A stretch of 20,540 bases of DNA from SIG653 sp045578045 (GTDB lineage: Bacteria > Bacillota > Clostridia > Oscillospirales > CAG-382): positions 1 through 20,540 of the forward strand of contig JAZNJM010000047.1 of NCBI GenBank assembly GCA_045578045.1, in the 5' to 3' direction. Within the stretch, counting starts at the first letter, position 1, and each line of letters opens with the position of its first letter. The notes below the pieces were generated by a model. That model ran no database searches. It was not told the DNA's origin and saw only the letters and a program-made list of their open reading frames with translations. The translations under genes were made by a program, and so were the position numbers. Shown piece by piece: positions 6,796-14,900 of this stretch.

Positions 6796-7608
6796 ATGTT
6801 TGGGGCAATTTATGGAGATATAATAGGCTCATATTATGAAAACCATTGCACTAAAAGTTATGATTTCCCATTAAATAAAAACAGCACTTTCACCGATGAC
6901 AGCGTTTTGATTTCTGCTGTTTGCAAAACGATTCTCAATAATCCAGAAGAAATTTCAATGTTTAAAATTTCTGCTCGTTCAAGAGAATTTGCAGCTCAGT
7001 ACAGACAATTTTATTCGTATTTCCCATATGCTGGATATGGAAATATGTTTTCAAAATGGGCGAAAGAACCATATACCCAAAACGGTAAAAGCTATGGAAA
7101 TGGTGCATCGATGCGTGTTCTGCCTATTGGATATGCATACGATACAATCGAACAGGTTATGATTCAGGCAAAAGCAAGCTGTGTACCAACTCATAATAAC
7201 AGAGAAGCTATAAAAGGTGCAAAAGCTGTTGCGGCTTCTGTTTTTCTTGCAAGAAATGGAGAATCAAAGGAATACATAAAAAAATATATTCAAAATAAAT
7301 TTGGATATAATCTTTCAGTTACGCTTTCAGAAATAAGGGAAAAATATATTTTCAATAGTAGAACGTCATATAGCGTTCCTCCTTCAATTATTTCGTTCCT
7401 TGAATCTTTTGACTATGAAAGTGCGATAAGAAACGCCATTTCTCTTGGTGGAGATGCAGATACTCAGGGGTGTATTGCGGGAGGAATTGCAGAGGCGTAT
7501 TATAAAGAAATTCCAGAACATATAAAGAGATTTTGTGATATTCGCATTGATGGAACGATAAAAATGGTCGTCAAGGAATTTAACCTGAAATATTTATCTC
7601 AAAAATAG
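6796..7608 (+). CDS. ADP-ribosylglycohydrolase family protein
   Basis: This 270-aa member of the ARH/DraG fold family is expected to remove ADP-ribose from modified proteins, nucleic acids or small molecules using a two-metal centre. The diagnostic motifs are present: GAIYGDIIGS at the N terminus, the metal-binding F-T-D34-D35-S, the YGNGASMRVLPIG loop (100-112), T132-H-N-N, and the second metal site G-G-D220-A-D222-T followed by CIAGGIAEAYY. Length is typical. AGGAG lies nine bases before the ATG. It is 36 bp downstream of the frame-shifted gene. Whether it acts on ADP-ribosylarginine, O-acetyl-ADP-ribose or another substrate cannot be read from sequence. Confidence 0.9.
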   Translation: MFGAIYGDIIGSYYENHCTKSYDFPLNKNSTFTDDSVLISAVCKTILNNPEEISMFKISARSREFAAQYRQFYSYFPYAGYGNMFSKWAKEPYTQNGKSYGNGASMRVLPIGYAYDTIEQVMIQAKASCVPTHNNREAIKGAKAVAASVFLARNGESKEYIKKYIQNKFGYNLSVTLSEIREKYIFNSRTSYSVPPSIISFLESFDYESAIRNAISLGGDADTQGCIAGGIAEAYYKEIPEHIKRFCDIRIDGTIKMVVKEFNLKYLSQK

Positions 7609-7726
7609 CTTTATTGTGTTAACTCTGTATGTTTAACTCAGAATATTTGCTTTGACCATTCATTTGGAATGGACTTTATGTGTTTTATTTTGAATGTTTA
7701 ATTTTGAATATGAACGGAGAATAAAA

Positions 7727-8200
7727 ATGGTTTTTAATACTCACGACAGAACACCAAGAGTCAAAAACAAAAAATCAATTGTAATAATGCTTTATGGATT
7801 ATATGCACTGTTTTTTGCTATGATTATTTTTGGCTCTGTTGTATGTTCCTTTGAGGTTGGAAATATACTACCAGCGCTTTTGATTTCAGGACCTTTTTTG
7901 ATTCTTTCTCTGATATTTTTTATTTTAAAGAACGATATTAAAAAATCCTGTGTTATAATTGAAGGGGATTATATAAAAGCTGTAGACTATTATTTTGGAA
8001 AGAAATTTGAAAAAACGTTCAGAAAAGACGAAATAAAAAAAGCCTCCTCATTTTCGGGAAATTCTTTGAAAGTGCAAGGACTCAGATATTCAGGAATGGG
8101 ACAGGGATATATCGTTTTTTACGGCGAAAATAATAAATACCTTTTCAAAATTATTCACGTTCCTGAAACGAAAAAATATTTTTCTGAATATATAAAATAA
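7727..8200 (+). CDS. Two-helix membrane protein of unknown function
   Basis: The 157-aa protein starts with a basic cytoplasmic tail, has two transmembrane segments (about residues 17-41 and 46-68) and ends in an approximately 85-aa beta-rich cytoplasmic domain. The layout recalls bacterial PH-like membrane proteins, but I cannot confirm the family. The ATG at 7727 is chosen because GGAG lies seven bases upstream; an in-frame ATG at 7694 has no ribosome binding site. The upstream gap holds a 6-bp hairpin (CCATTC/GAATGG, 7656-7672) and short direct repeats. No terminator is seen between it and the hyd promoter. Confidence 0.72.
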   Translation: MVFNTHDRTPRVKNKKSIVIMLYGLYALFFAMIIFGSVVCSFEVGNILPALLISGPFLILSLIFFILKNDIKKSCVIIEGDYIKAVDYYFGKKFEKTFRKDEIKKASSFSGNSLKVQGLRYSGMGQGYIVFYGENNKYLFKIIHVPETKKYFSEYIK

Positions 8201-8215
8201 AAAACTCAAAAACTA

Positions 8216-8244
8216 TTTACTTTTTCAAAAAAATATGGTATAAG
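8216..8244 (+). promoter_or_regulatory. Promoter of the hydrogenase maturation operon
   Basis: TTTACT (8216-8221), 17 bp, TATAAG (8239-8244) predicts a start near 8250. It sits immediately before the structured leader RNA and is the only good promoter between the membrane protein gene and the hyd operon. Confidence 0.65.
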
Positions 8245-8249
8245 TGTTA

Positions 8250-8378
8250 TAGACATTACTAAGGCGAAAGGTGGAAGCCTGACGTTGAAGGGTGCGCTTA
8301 AATACATTATAATATATTTGTAATATATCCCATTTTACGTGGGTGTGTTTTGCGTTCCCTTCGGGGAGCGCATTTTTG
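8250..8378 (+). ncRNA. Structured leader RNA / attenuator of the hyd operon (unassigned class)
   Basis: About 125 nt lie between the predicted start and the terminator. They contain a small hairpin (AGGC 8262-8265 with GCCT 8277-8280, purine-rich GAAAGGTGGAA loop), a hairpin CCCA/TGGG (8329-8343) and a UUCG-capped terminator (8351-8377). Bases 8287-8297 (GAAGGGTGCGC) can pair with 8352-8362 (GCGTTCCCTTC): ten pairs, one of them G-U, with one mismatch. That would dismantle the terminator. Two mutually exclusive folds are the hallmark of riboswitch-type or protein-controlled attenuation. I do not recognise a known riboswitch consensus: the AAGGGTG plus terminator resembles a T-box antiterminator, but the region is too short and lacks the T-box proper. 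Ligand is unknown. Confidence 0.65.
8351..8377 (+). terminator. Intrinsic terminator in the hyd leader
   Basis: A 9-bp stem (8351-8359 with 8364-8372; one G-U pair) is capped by the stable tetraloop TTCG and followed by a run of five T. It ends 28 bases before the start codon of the first hyd gene and upstream of its AAGGAGG site, so read-through is required for expression. Confidence 0.85.
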
Positions 8379-8405
8379 TTGCTTTAAAAAAATAAGGAGG
8401 AATAA

Positions 8406-8651
8406 ATGGAAAGCAGAATAGCACTGATTGGAATTATTGTTGAAGAGCCTGAATCAACAGAGGAGCTTAATAAAATTCTTCACGATTATAAAGATAATAT
8501 TGTTGGAAGAATGGGAATCCCATATAAACCAAAAGGCGTTAACGTTATTAGTATTGTTATTGATGCTCCAAACGATATAATAAGTGCATTAACGGGAAAA
8601 GTTGGAATGTTAAAGGGCGTAACTGCAAAAGCTCTTTATTCAAAGGTATGA
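8406..8651 (+). CDS. TM1266-type putative iron-only hydrogenase system regulator
   Basis: The 81-aa protein matches the small ACT-like TM1266 family (TIGR03959-type) that is typically found with hydE, hydF and hydG. Visible features are the RIALIGIIVE first strand, the central VGRMGIPYKPKGVNVISIVIDA region with G-R-M-G-I-P, and the final ALTGKVGMLKGVTAKALYSKV. The NikR/ACT-like fold suggests ligand sensing or regulation of hydrogenase expression, but no activity is established that I know of. A near-perfect AAGGAGG lies five bases before the ATG. Its stop overlaps the hydE start region (ATGA), indicating translational coupling. Confidence 0.93.
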   Translation: MESRIALIGIIVEEPESTEELNKILHDYKDNIVGRMGIPYKPKGVNVISIVIDAPNDIISALTGKVGMLKGVTAKALYSKV

Positions 8652-8653
8652 TA

Positions 8654-9697
8654 ATGATAAATCTTTTAGATAAACTTGAAAAAGAAAGAACCTTAACAAA
8701 AGAGGAATATGAATATATCCTTGAAAATATAGATTTTGAAACGGAAAAGATTCTTTTTGAAAAAGCTGTCAGGGTTAGAAAAAAATATTATAATAACGAT
8801 ATATACGTGAGAGGGCTTATAGAATTTACAAATTATTGTAAAAATAACTGTTTATATTGCGGAATAAGGGCGGGAAACTCTAAAGCAGAGCGATATAGAT
8901 TAACGGGGGAAGAAATTATTGAATGTTGTGAATACGGATATGAAATAGGTCTCAGAACCTTTGTTCTACAAGGGGGAGAGGATATATATTTCACAGCGGA
9001 TAAAATTGAAAAAATCGTTTATGAAATAAAAAATAAATTTCCCGATTGTGCTGTAACCTTATCTTTTGGTGAACATTCAAAAGAAACGTATAAAAAATGG
9101 TTTTACGCAGGTGCAGACAGATATTTGTTAAGACACGAAACCGCAGACGGAAAACATTATTCCCTTTTGCATCCCTCTTCAATGACAATTGAAAACCGAA
9201 TGAACTGTCTTTATTCTCTTAAAGAAATAGGTTATCAAGTTGGATGCGGTTTTATGGTTGGTTCACCCTTTCAGACAAATAAACATATAGTGTCTGATTT
9301 GAAATTTATAGAAGAATTTAAACCGCAAATGGTTGGAATTGGTCCGTTCATTCCACATAAAGATACGCCTTTCAGAAACGAAAAAGCGGGAACCGTCCTG
9401 AAAACCTTGATTATGCTTGGAATTGTTCGTCTAATTCTTCCTAACGCTTTAATTCCTTCAACAACGGCTTTAGGAACAATTTGCGAAAACGGACGGGAAA
9501 AAGGAATTTTATCGGGGGCAAACGTTTGTATGCCAAACCTTTCTCCAAAAAGTGTACGTAATAAATATATGCTTTATAATAATAAACTTTCTGAGGGAGC
9601 AGAATCAGCAGATGCGTTTTTGAAGCTGAAAACCCGAATGAGTAAGATAGGGTATAACGTTGTTGTGTCAAGAGGAGATTGCAAAAACTTAGTATAA
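8654..9697 (+). CDS. hydE: [FeFe]-hydrogenase maturase HydE, radical SAM
   Basis: HydE is a radical SAM enzyme that processes the HydG-derived Fe(CO)2(CN)Cys synthon toward the 2Fe subcluster with its azadithiolate bridge. The radical SAM motif CKNNCLYC is present (Cys62, 66, 69 from this start), followed by GIRAGNSKAERYRL, a GGED segment (the SAM amino-group motif) and the GFMVGSPFQT and GIGPFIPHKDTPF blocks typical of HydE. Length about 347 aa is normal. ATG 8654 has AAAGG seven bases upstream; ATG 8648, which overlaps the previous stop, is the alternative. The 3' end, including the stop codon, is duplicated just downstream (9689-9737). Confidence 0.95.
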   Translation: MINLLDKLEKERTLTKEEYEYILENIDFETEKILFEKAVRVRKKYYNNDIYVRGLIEFTNYCKNNCLYCGIRAGNSKAERYRLTGEEIIECCEYGYEIGLRTFVLQGGEDIYFTADKIEKIVYEIKNKFPDCAVTLSFGEHSKETYKKWFYAGADRYLLRHETADGKHYSLLHPSSMTIENRMNCLYSLKEIGYQVGCGFMVGSPFQTNKHIVSDLKFIEEFKPQMVGIGPFIPHKDTPFRNEKAGTVLKTLIMLGIVRLILPNALIPSTTALGTICENGREKGILSGANVCMPNLSPKSVRNKYMLYNNKLSEGAESADAFLKLKTRMSKIGYNVVVSRGDCKNLV

Positions 9698-9737
9698 TAA
9701 TTATAGCTGAAAATTTAGTATAGTAATTATAGCTGAA
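9689..9737 (+). repeat. 23-bp direct duplication of the hydE 3' end
   Basis: The 23 bp at 9689-9711 recur at 9715-9737 with a single A-to-G difference. The first copy includes the last codons and TAA of hydE; the second is non-coding and lies in the hydE-hydG gap. It looks like a recent short tandem duplication with 3 bp between copies. Confidence 0.8.
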
Positions 9738-9775
9738 TATGAATTTTAGTAAATTATAAGAAAGAAGGAAAATAT

Positions 9776-11194
9776 ATGTATAATCCAAAATCAATGAAAG
9801 CAGAAGAATTTATTAACCACGAGGAAATTTTAGAAACCTTGGCTTATGCCGATGCACATAAAACAGATGCAGAGCTTATTTCAAAAATAATTGAAAAAGC
9901 AAAGGAAAGAAAAGGTCTTTCCCATAGAGAAGCGTCTGTTTTGTTGGCTTGTGAGCTTGAAGATAAAAATCAAGAAGTATATGCCCTTGCAAAACAGATA
10001 AAGCAAGATTTTTACGGAAACAGAATAGTTATGTTTGCACCTCTTTATCTTTCAAATTATTGTGTAAACGGCTGTTTATATTGCCCATATCACCTTAAAA
10101 ATAAAAGAATTGCAAGAAAAAAATTAACCCAAGAGGAAATTAAAGCAGAAGTTATTGCTTTGCAAGATATGGGACATAAACGTTTAGCCCTTGAAGCAGG
10201 GGAGCATCCCATATATAACCCAATAGAATATATCCTTGAATCAATAAAAACAATATATTCCATAAAGCATAAAAACGGGGCGATACGCCGTGTTAACGTT
10301 AATATTGCCGCAACTACAGTTGAAAATTATCAAAAGCTCAAAGATGCTGGAATTGGAACGTATATTCTTTTTCAGGAAACGTATCATAAAGAAAGCTATG
10401 AAAGACTTCACCCAACAGGGCCAAAAAGCAATTATGCATACCACACGGAAGCCCACGACAGAGCAATGCAAGGCGGTATAGATGACGTTGGACTTGGGGT
10501 TCTTTTTGGTTTAGAATTATACAGATATGAGTTTGCAGGTCTTCTTATGCACGCAGAACATCTTGAAGCTGTTTTCGGCGTTGGACCTCATACAATAAGC
10601 GTTCCACGAGTTTGCCCTGCTGACGATATTGATCCCGGTGAATTTGATAACGGAATTTCAGAAGAAACCTTTGCAAAAATTGTTGCTTGTATTCGTGTTT
10701 CCGTTCCATATACGGGAATGATAATTTCAACGAGAGAATCACCAAAAGCAAGAGCAAGAGTTTTAGAGCTTGGAGTTTCTCAGATTTCGGGAGGTTCAAG
10801 AACGAGCGTTGGGGGATATGCAACACCCGAAAAAGAAGAAGAAAATTCTGCTCAGTTTGACGTTTCCGACCATAGAACTCTTGATGAGGTTGTTCGTTGG
10901 CTTATGGAGCTTGGACACGTTCCGTCTTTCTGCACCGCTTGTTATAGAGAGGGAAGAACGGGCGACAGATTTATGGAGCTTTGTAAATCGGGGCAAATAC
11001 ATAACTGTTGTTTGCCAAACGCATTGATGACCTTGAAAGAATATCTTGAAGATTATGCATCAGAAGAAACAAAAGAGGTTGGAGAAAAAATAATAGAAAA
11101 AGAAATGCTTTTAATTCCTAAAGAAAAGGTTTTTAATATTGTTAAAGACCGTCTTTTCAAAATCTCTTTGGGTGAAAGAGATTTCCGTTTCTGA
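9776..11194 (+). CDS. hydG: [FeFe]-hydrogenase maturase HydG, tyrosine-cleaving radical SAM enzyme
   Basis: HydG cleaves tyrosine with SAM to release p-cresol and supply CO and CN ligands on iron for the H-cluster. The 472-aa sequence has the N-terminal radical SAM motif CVNGCLYC (Cys96, 100, 103) and the HydG-specific C-terminal motif CTAC plus a distal cysteine in HNCC (Cys386, 389, 412; CX2CX22C), which holds the auxiliary cluster that binds the labile dangler iron. This C-terminal motif separates it from the tyrosine lyase ThiH. AAGGA lies six bases before the ATG. hydF follows 16 bp downstream with a strong site. Confidence 0.97.
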   Translation: MYNPKSMKAEEFINHEEILETLAYADAHKTDAELISKIIEKAKERKGLSHREASVLLACELEDKNQEVYALAKQIKQDFYGNRIVMFAPLYLSNYCVNGCLYCPYHLKNKRIARKKLTQEEIKAEVIALQDMGHKRLALEAGEHPIYNPIEYILESIKTIYSIKHKNGAIRRVNVNIAATTVENYQKLKDAGIGTYILFQETYHKESYERLHPTGPKSNYAYHTEAHDRAMQGGIDDVGLGVLFGLELYRYEFAGLLMHAEHLEAVFGVGPHTISVPRVCPADDIDPGEFDNGISEETFAKIVACIRVSVPYTGMIISTRESPKARARVLELGVSQISGGSRTSVGGYATPEKEEENSAQFDVSDHRTLDEVVRWLMELGHVPSFCTACYREGRTGDRFMELCKSGQIHNCCLPNALMTLKEYLEDYASEETKEVGEKIIEKEMLLIPKEKVFNIVKDRLFKISLGERDFRF

Positions 11195-11210
11195 TAATTT
11201 GGAGGTTAAT

Positions 11211-12419
11211 ATGGCATCATTAAACGAAACGCCAAAAGGCGAAAGATTGCATATTGCTTTTTTCGGTAAAAGAAATGCGGGAAAATCAAGCCTTGTTAAT
11301 GCATTCACAATGCAAGAGCTTTCCATCGTTTCAGACGTTAAAGGAACAACAACAGACCCCGTTTATAAGGCAATGGAGCTTTTACCTTTAGGACCTGTTA
11401 TGATAATAGATACCCCGGGAATTGACGATGAAGGAGATTTAGGAAAGCTCAGAGTTTTGAAAGCAAAACAAGTTCTTAATAAAACAGATTTGGCTATAAT
11501 TGTTTCAGAATCAAATAATCAAATAGGCGAAGAAGAAAAAAAGCTGGTGGAAGAATGTGTTTTGCGTGATATACCGTATATTATCGCAAGAACAAAATCA
11601 GACCTTTCTGAGAATACAAAAACGGAATTACCTAACGAAATATATACAAGTGCAAAAAATAACCTTGGTATAAATGAGCTGAGAGAGCTTTGTGCAAAGG
11701 TTGCGAAGAATGAAGAAAACAATAAAAAAATCGTCTCAGACCTTTTAAAAAAGGGAGATGTTGTTGTTCTTGTCGTTCCTATTGATAAAGCCGCCCCAAA
11801 AGGCAGACTAATTTTACCGCAACAGCAAACAATAAGGGATATACTTGAAGCTGGAGCTTCTCCCTTTGTTTGCCGCGATACAGAGCTTTTGGAAACTATC
11901 TCAAAGCTAAAGGATAAGCCTCGACTAGTTATAACGGATAGTCAGGTTTTTGGAATTGTTAGTAAAATGTTACCAAATGATATTCCCCTTACTTCTTTTT
12001 CAATTCTTATGGCAAGATATAAAGGAAATTTGCCTCTTGCAGTTGAAGGTGCGGCGGTTGTTGATACTTTAAAAAAAGGGGATAAAATTCTCATAGCCGA
12101 GGGTTGCACCCACCATAAAAGCTGTGAGGATATTGGAACGGTGAAAATTCCTGCGTGGATAAGAAAACATATTGGCGATGATATAGACTTTTCATTCACT
12201 TCGGGAAATGAATTTCCAGAGGATTTAAAGGAATATAAAATGGTAATTCATTGTGGCGGCTGTATGCTCACCGAAAGGGAAATGAAATATAGAATAAGAA
12301 CTTGCAAAGAAGCGGGTGTTCCAATAACGAACTATGGAACTTTAATTTCATATCTCAACGGAATTTTGAAAAGAACTCTTGAACCGTTTCCTGAAATTGC
12401 AGCTATTTTGGAGAAATAA
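11211..12419 (+). CDS. hydF: [FeFe]-hydrogenase maturation GTPase HydF
   Basis: HydF is the scaffold on which HydE and HydG products form the 2Fe precursor before delivery to apo-hydrogenase. The 402-aa protein has an N-terminal Era/TrmE-like GTPase domain: P-loop G19-K-R-N-A-G-K-S, switch TTTDP (46-50), DTPG (67-70) and T-K-S-D (128-131) in place of the usual NKxD. A dimerisation region follows, then the cluster-binding C-terminal domain with Cys299-T-His301 and H347-C348-G-G-C351 (CxH...HCxxC), all key residues intact. ATG 11211 is preferred because TTGGAGG lies just upstream; the in-frame extension back to 11139 overlaps hydG and has no site. Confidence 0.96.
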   Translation: MASLNETPKGERLHIAFFGKRNAGKSSLVNAFTMQELSIVSDVKGTTTDPVYKAMELLPLGPVMIIDTPGIDDEGDLGKLRVLKAKQVLNKTDLAIIVSESNNQIGEEEKKLVEECVLRDIPYIIARTKSDLSENTKTELPNEIYTSAKNNLGINELRELCAKVAKNEENNKKIVSDLLKKGDVVVLVVPIDKAAPKGRLILPQQQTIRDILEAGASPFVCRDTELLETISKLKDKPRLVITDSQVFGIVSKMLPNDIPLTSFSILMARYKGNLPLAVEGAAVVDTLKKGDKILIAEGCTHHKSCEDIGTVKIPAWIRKHIGDDIDFSFTSGNEFPEDLKEYKMVIHCGGCMLTEREMKYRIRTCKEAGVPITNYGTLISYLNGILKRTLEPFPEIAAILEK

Positions 12420-12421
12420 AT

Positions 12422-13471
12422 ATGAGTAATAATTCAATAAAATCACCCGAAGAAAACTATAAAAAGTGGCGTGAGGTTCACGGAAAAGCCTTTGGAAATC
12501 TGTTTTTATCAGCCTTTGAAGATAATCCCGAAGGTCAAAAGGGATTAACAGAGGTTTTAATTCTTGTATCAAGAAGAGAGTTTCAAAAAGCAGAACCGAT
12601 TTTACAAGCTCTTTATGAAACTTGTGTTTCAGATTTTGATAAAGAAGCTATGTGCTATTTCATAGGTCTTAATTATGAATTTATGTCAAATCTTCCTAAA
12701 ATGAATGAGTATTACGGAAAACTGAATAAATCGGTGAAACACAGCTTTCCATCTCTTTTTTATCCATATTACAGAACTGCAAAATTGGCTCAAAAAGAAT
12801 CTGAATGTAGAAAAGCATTGCATTATTTTGAAAAAGCATTGGAGCTTTTTTCAAACACAACTCCAAAGGGCAACGATGCGGAAACTGTTAGTATGATAAT
12901 TTATGAAATGGCAACCGTATATTTGTATTGCCACGAATACGAGCAATGTGAAAAATATCTTGAATACTCAGCTAAGTTTTCTTCAAAGCTAAATCATCAT
13001 AGAGAATATGTCAGAGCAATACTTTTGGCTATAAAGGGAATGAAAAAAGAAAGTATAGAGCTGATTAGTACCTTGCCGCCAATTCTTGCAAATAACGGAA
13101 AATATACAATTGATGAAATTCTTTCAAAAAAACAACTTCATTATTGTGAAGTGAAACAAAACAGAGCTTCTTTCGTTAACTTTTTTAAATTTGCAGTTGC
13201 AGAAAAGGAAAATATAGCAAACTGTATAGAAAACAACGCTGAAAAAGAAATGGAAGAAAAAATTTCAGAAATGCTAACTAAAACATTTCCTTTTGCAAAA
13301 AGAAAACTTTCTTGTAAAATAGAAAAGGTTGAAAATACCGTTGCTGTTTTATGTAAAAACTATTGCATAAAAACCCTTGAAACAGAGCAAAAAGCGTTGT
13401 TTGAGCTGATTTACGCTGAAATGCCTCAGATTCGTTTTATTTCTGTTTCGTATTATGAAAACGAGTTTTAA
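12422..13471 (+). CDS. TPR-repeat protein of the hyd operon, unknown function
   Basis: This 349-aa cytosolic protein begins 2 bp after the hydF stop with GGAG eight bases upstream (inside hydF), so it is probably translated with hydF. The N terminus has a W-x-x-V-H-G-K-x-F motif (residues 16-23). About residues 75-190 form tetratricopeptide-like helical pairs (e.g. ALHYFEKALELF and MATVYLYCHEYEQCEKYLE). The C-terminal ~90 residues look like a separate alpha/beta domain. TPRs mediate protein-protein contacts, so a scaffold or assembly role near the maturation machinery is possible but only inferred. I do not recognise it as a standard hyd accessory protein. Confidence 0.8.
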   Translation: MSNNSIKSPEENYKKWREVHGKAFGNLFLSAFEDNPEGQKGLTEVLILVSRREFQKAEPILQALYETCVSDFDKEAMCYFIGLNYEFMSNLPKMNEYYGKLNKSVKHSFPSLFYPYYRTAKLAQKESECRKALHYFEKALELFSNTTPKGNDAETVSMIIYEMATVYLYCHEYEQCEKYLEYSAKFSSKLNHHREYVRAILLAIKGMKKESIELISTLPPILANNGKYTIDEILSKKQLHYCEVKQNRASFVNFFKFAVAEKENIANCIENNAEKEMEEKISEMLTKTFPFAKRKLSCKIEKVENTVAVLCKNYCIKTLETEQKALFELIYAEMPQIRFISVSYYENEF

Positions 13472-13479
13472 TAATTATT

Positions 13480-14874
13480 ATGAAAAGAAAAGAATTACTT
13501 GAGGAAATATTTGAACAATTTGATATGGAATCAAAAGCCTTTTGTGAAAAAAGAGGCGGGGAATCTTGCAAAATTCGGTCGAAATATAAAAATGAAGAAA
13601 CGGTTGAAAATTTGAAATACCGTTTTGCAAAAATAGACTTTTCTTCATATTCAATAACCTTTAAATATACTGCTCATTCTATTATGTCTATAACTAATAG
13701 TATTCTTGAGGTTATGGTTTATTTCGGGAGTGTTGATGATAAAATAGGAATCCCTTTGCAGTTTTTAGCAGATTATTATGAATTGGATACTGTTTTGCCT
13801 TTAAGTATTCCTCTTATATCAAACCGAGAGGGAATGAAACAAGCCTTTGTTTGCCTTTCTTCCGTTATTGATAATCTGAGCAGTAAAATATCAGAAACAA
13901 GTAAAGACTTTTTGAAAGTAAAAGAGATTTTCCAATATTTTGAAAATGAGCTAATAGCTTTTTATGAAATAAAAGAAGATTTATCTCTTGAAGACCTTGC
14001 GTCTGAGCAGTGTTATAGCTATTTCACTTTCAGATTCACTTCTTCGGCATATATAAACCTTTTAAACGGAAAAAAGGAAAAAGCAATAAAACAGCTTGAA
14101 AAGCTAAAAAACAAAACGTCTTATGAAAATAGACTTTTAAACATAATTAAAAATAAAGATAAAATAGAATTTTGCAATATATCTTGTATACAACAAAATT
14201 CTTCTTTATATAATGAAAACGGAGTTTGCAAAACCTCTTTTAAAGAACTGTTTTCCGTTTTGTTTTCCGCTTTGGCTTCGGGTGTTGTTTTTTCCCTTGT
14301 TTATCTTGGTATTTATTATTCGTTTATATTCTTAGAAAGCAGGAACTCACTTCATCTTTCAGGACCTTCATACTCCTTTTACGTTTGTTTTCTCGGTGCT
14401 TTCGTAACGGGGATAGCTTTGAGCTATTTTACAAGGCATATTTCTTATAAGCTTCTTTTTAAAAAAGACTCAAAAAGAATTTTAGAAATGGATGCAATAC
14501 AAAACAGCGTGAATACAGATAAATGGATGAAGCGGTTTGTTTTTCTTTGCTTTGCGTTTTCAGTTGCATTAATGTTTCTCGTAGTTAAATGGAATTTGAA
14601 TTTTACAGAAACGGGATTTATTGATAATACAAAGTTTTTTGACGTTAAGGGCGTTTTTTATGAATATGAAGACGTGGAAGAGGTGTATTATAAAAGTGAA
14701 AGAGTTAACGATTTTGGAGAAACTCTTAACTTCCCTTCATACGTTGTAGTATTAAAAAACGGAAAAGAATTTGATTTATATGATTTTGAGGACATAAAAC
14801 AAACGGAAGAAAAACTCATACCTATATTAAAAGAGAAAGGAATAAAAATAAAAAAGGAGTTAGTAAAAAACTAA
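13480..14874 (+). CDS. Large membrane protein of the hyd operon, unknown function
   Basis: The 464-aa protein has a ~250-residue N-terminal soluble helical region, then three transmembrane segments (about 257-284, 299-318 and 351-370), and a C-terminal ~90-residue acidic alpha/beta domain (YEDVEEVYY, SYVVVLKNGKEFDLYDFED). It starts 8 bp after the TPR gene. No clear Shine-Dalgarno site is present, so coupling to the upstream gene is likely. No catalytic or metal-binding motif is seen. Together with the TPR protein it forms an unexplained pair placed between hydF and the NifX-like gene. Confidence 0.78.
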   Translation: MKRKELLEEIFEQFDMESKAFCEKRGGESCKIRSKYKNEETVENLKYRFAKIDFSSYSITFKYTAHSIMSITNSILEVMVYFGSVDDKIGIPLQFLADYYELDTVLPLSIPLISNREGMKQAFVCLSSVIDNLSSKISETSKDFLKVKEIFQYFENELIAFYEIKEDLSLEDLASEQCYSYFTFRFTSSAYINLLNGKKEKAIKQLEKLKNKTSYENRLLNIIKNKDKIEFCNISCIQQNSSLYNENGVCKTSFKELFSVLFSALASGVVFSLVYLGIYYSFIFLESRNSLHLSGPSYSFYVCFLGAFVTGIALSYFTRHISYKLLFKKDSKRILEMDAIQNSVNTDKWMKRFVFLCFAFSVALMFLVVKWNLNFTETGFIDNTKFFDVKGVFYEYEDVEEVYYKSERVNDFGETLNFPSYVVVLKNGKEFDLYDFEDIKQTEEKLIPILKEKGIKIKKELVKN

Positions 14875-14900
14875 TTTACTTTTGGTTAGGAGAAAACTAA

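Noticed and set aside
7656..7672. Terminator between the ADP-ribosylglycohydrolase and the two-helix membrane protein
   Set aside because: The 6-bp CCATTC/GAATGG hairpin is weak and not followed by a clear T-run.
8250..8378. T-box riboswitch upstream of the hyd operon
   Set aside because: AAGGGTG and the complementary terminator resemble a T-box antiterminator, but the leader is only ~125 nt, lacks a stem I specifier region and the full T-box sequence, and the downstream genes are not aminoacylation or amino-acid genes.
10241..10826. Antisense open frames within hydG
   Set aside because: They lack ribosome binding sites and lie opposite highly conserved hydG codons; they are shadows.
11139..11210. 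N-terminal extension of HydF
   Set aside because: The frame is open back to 11139 but overlaps hydG, has no ribosome binding site, and the GGAGG-preceded ATG at 11211 fits HydF length.
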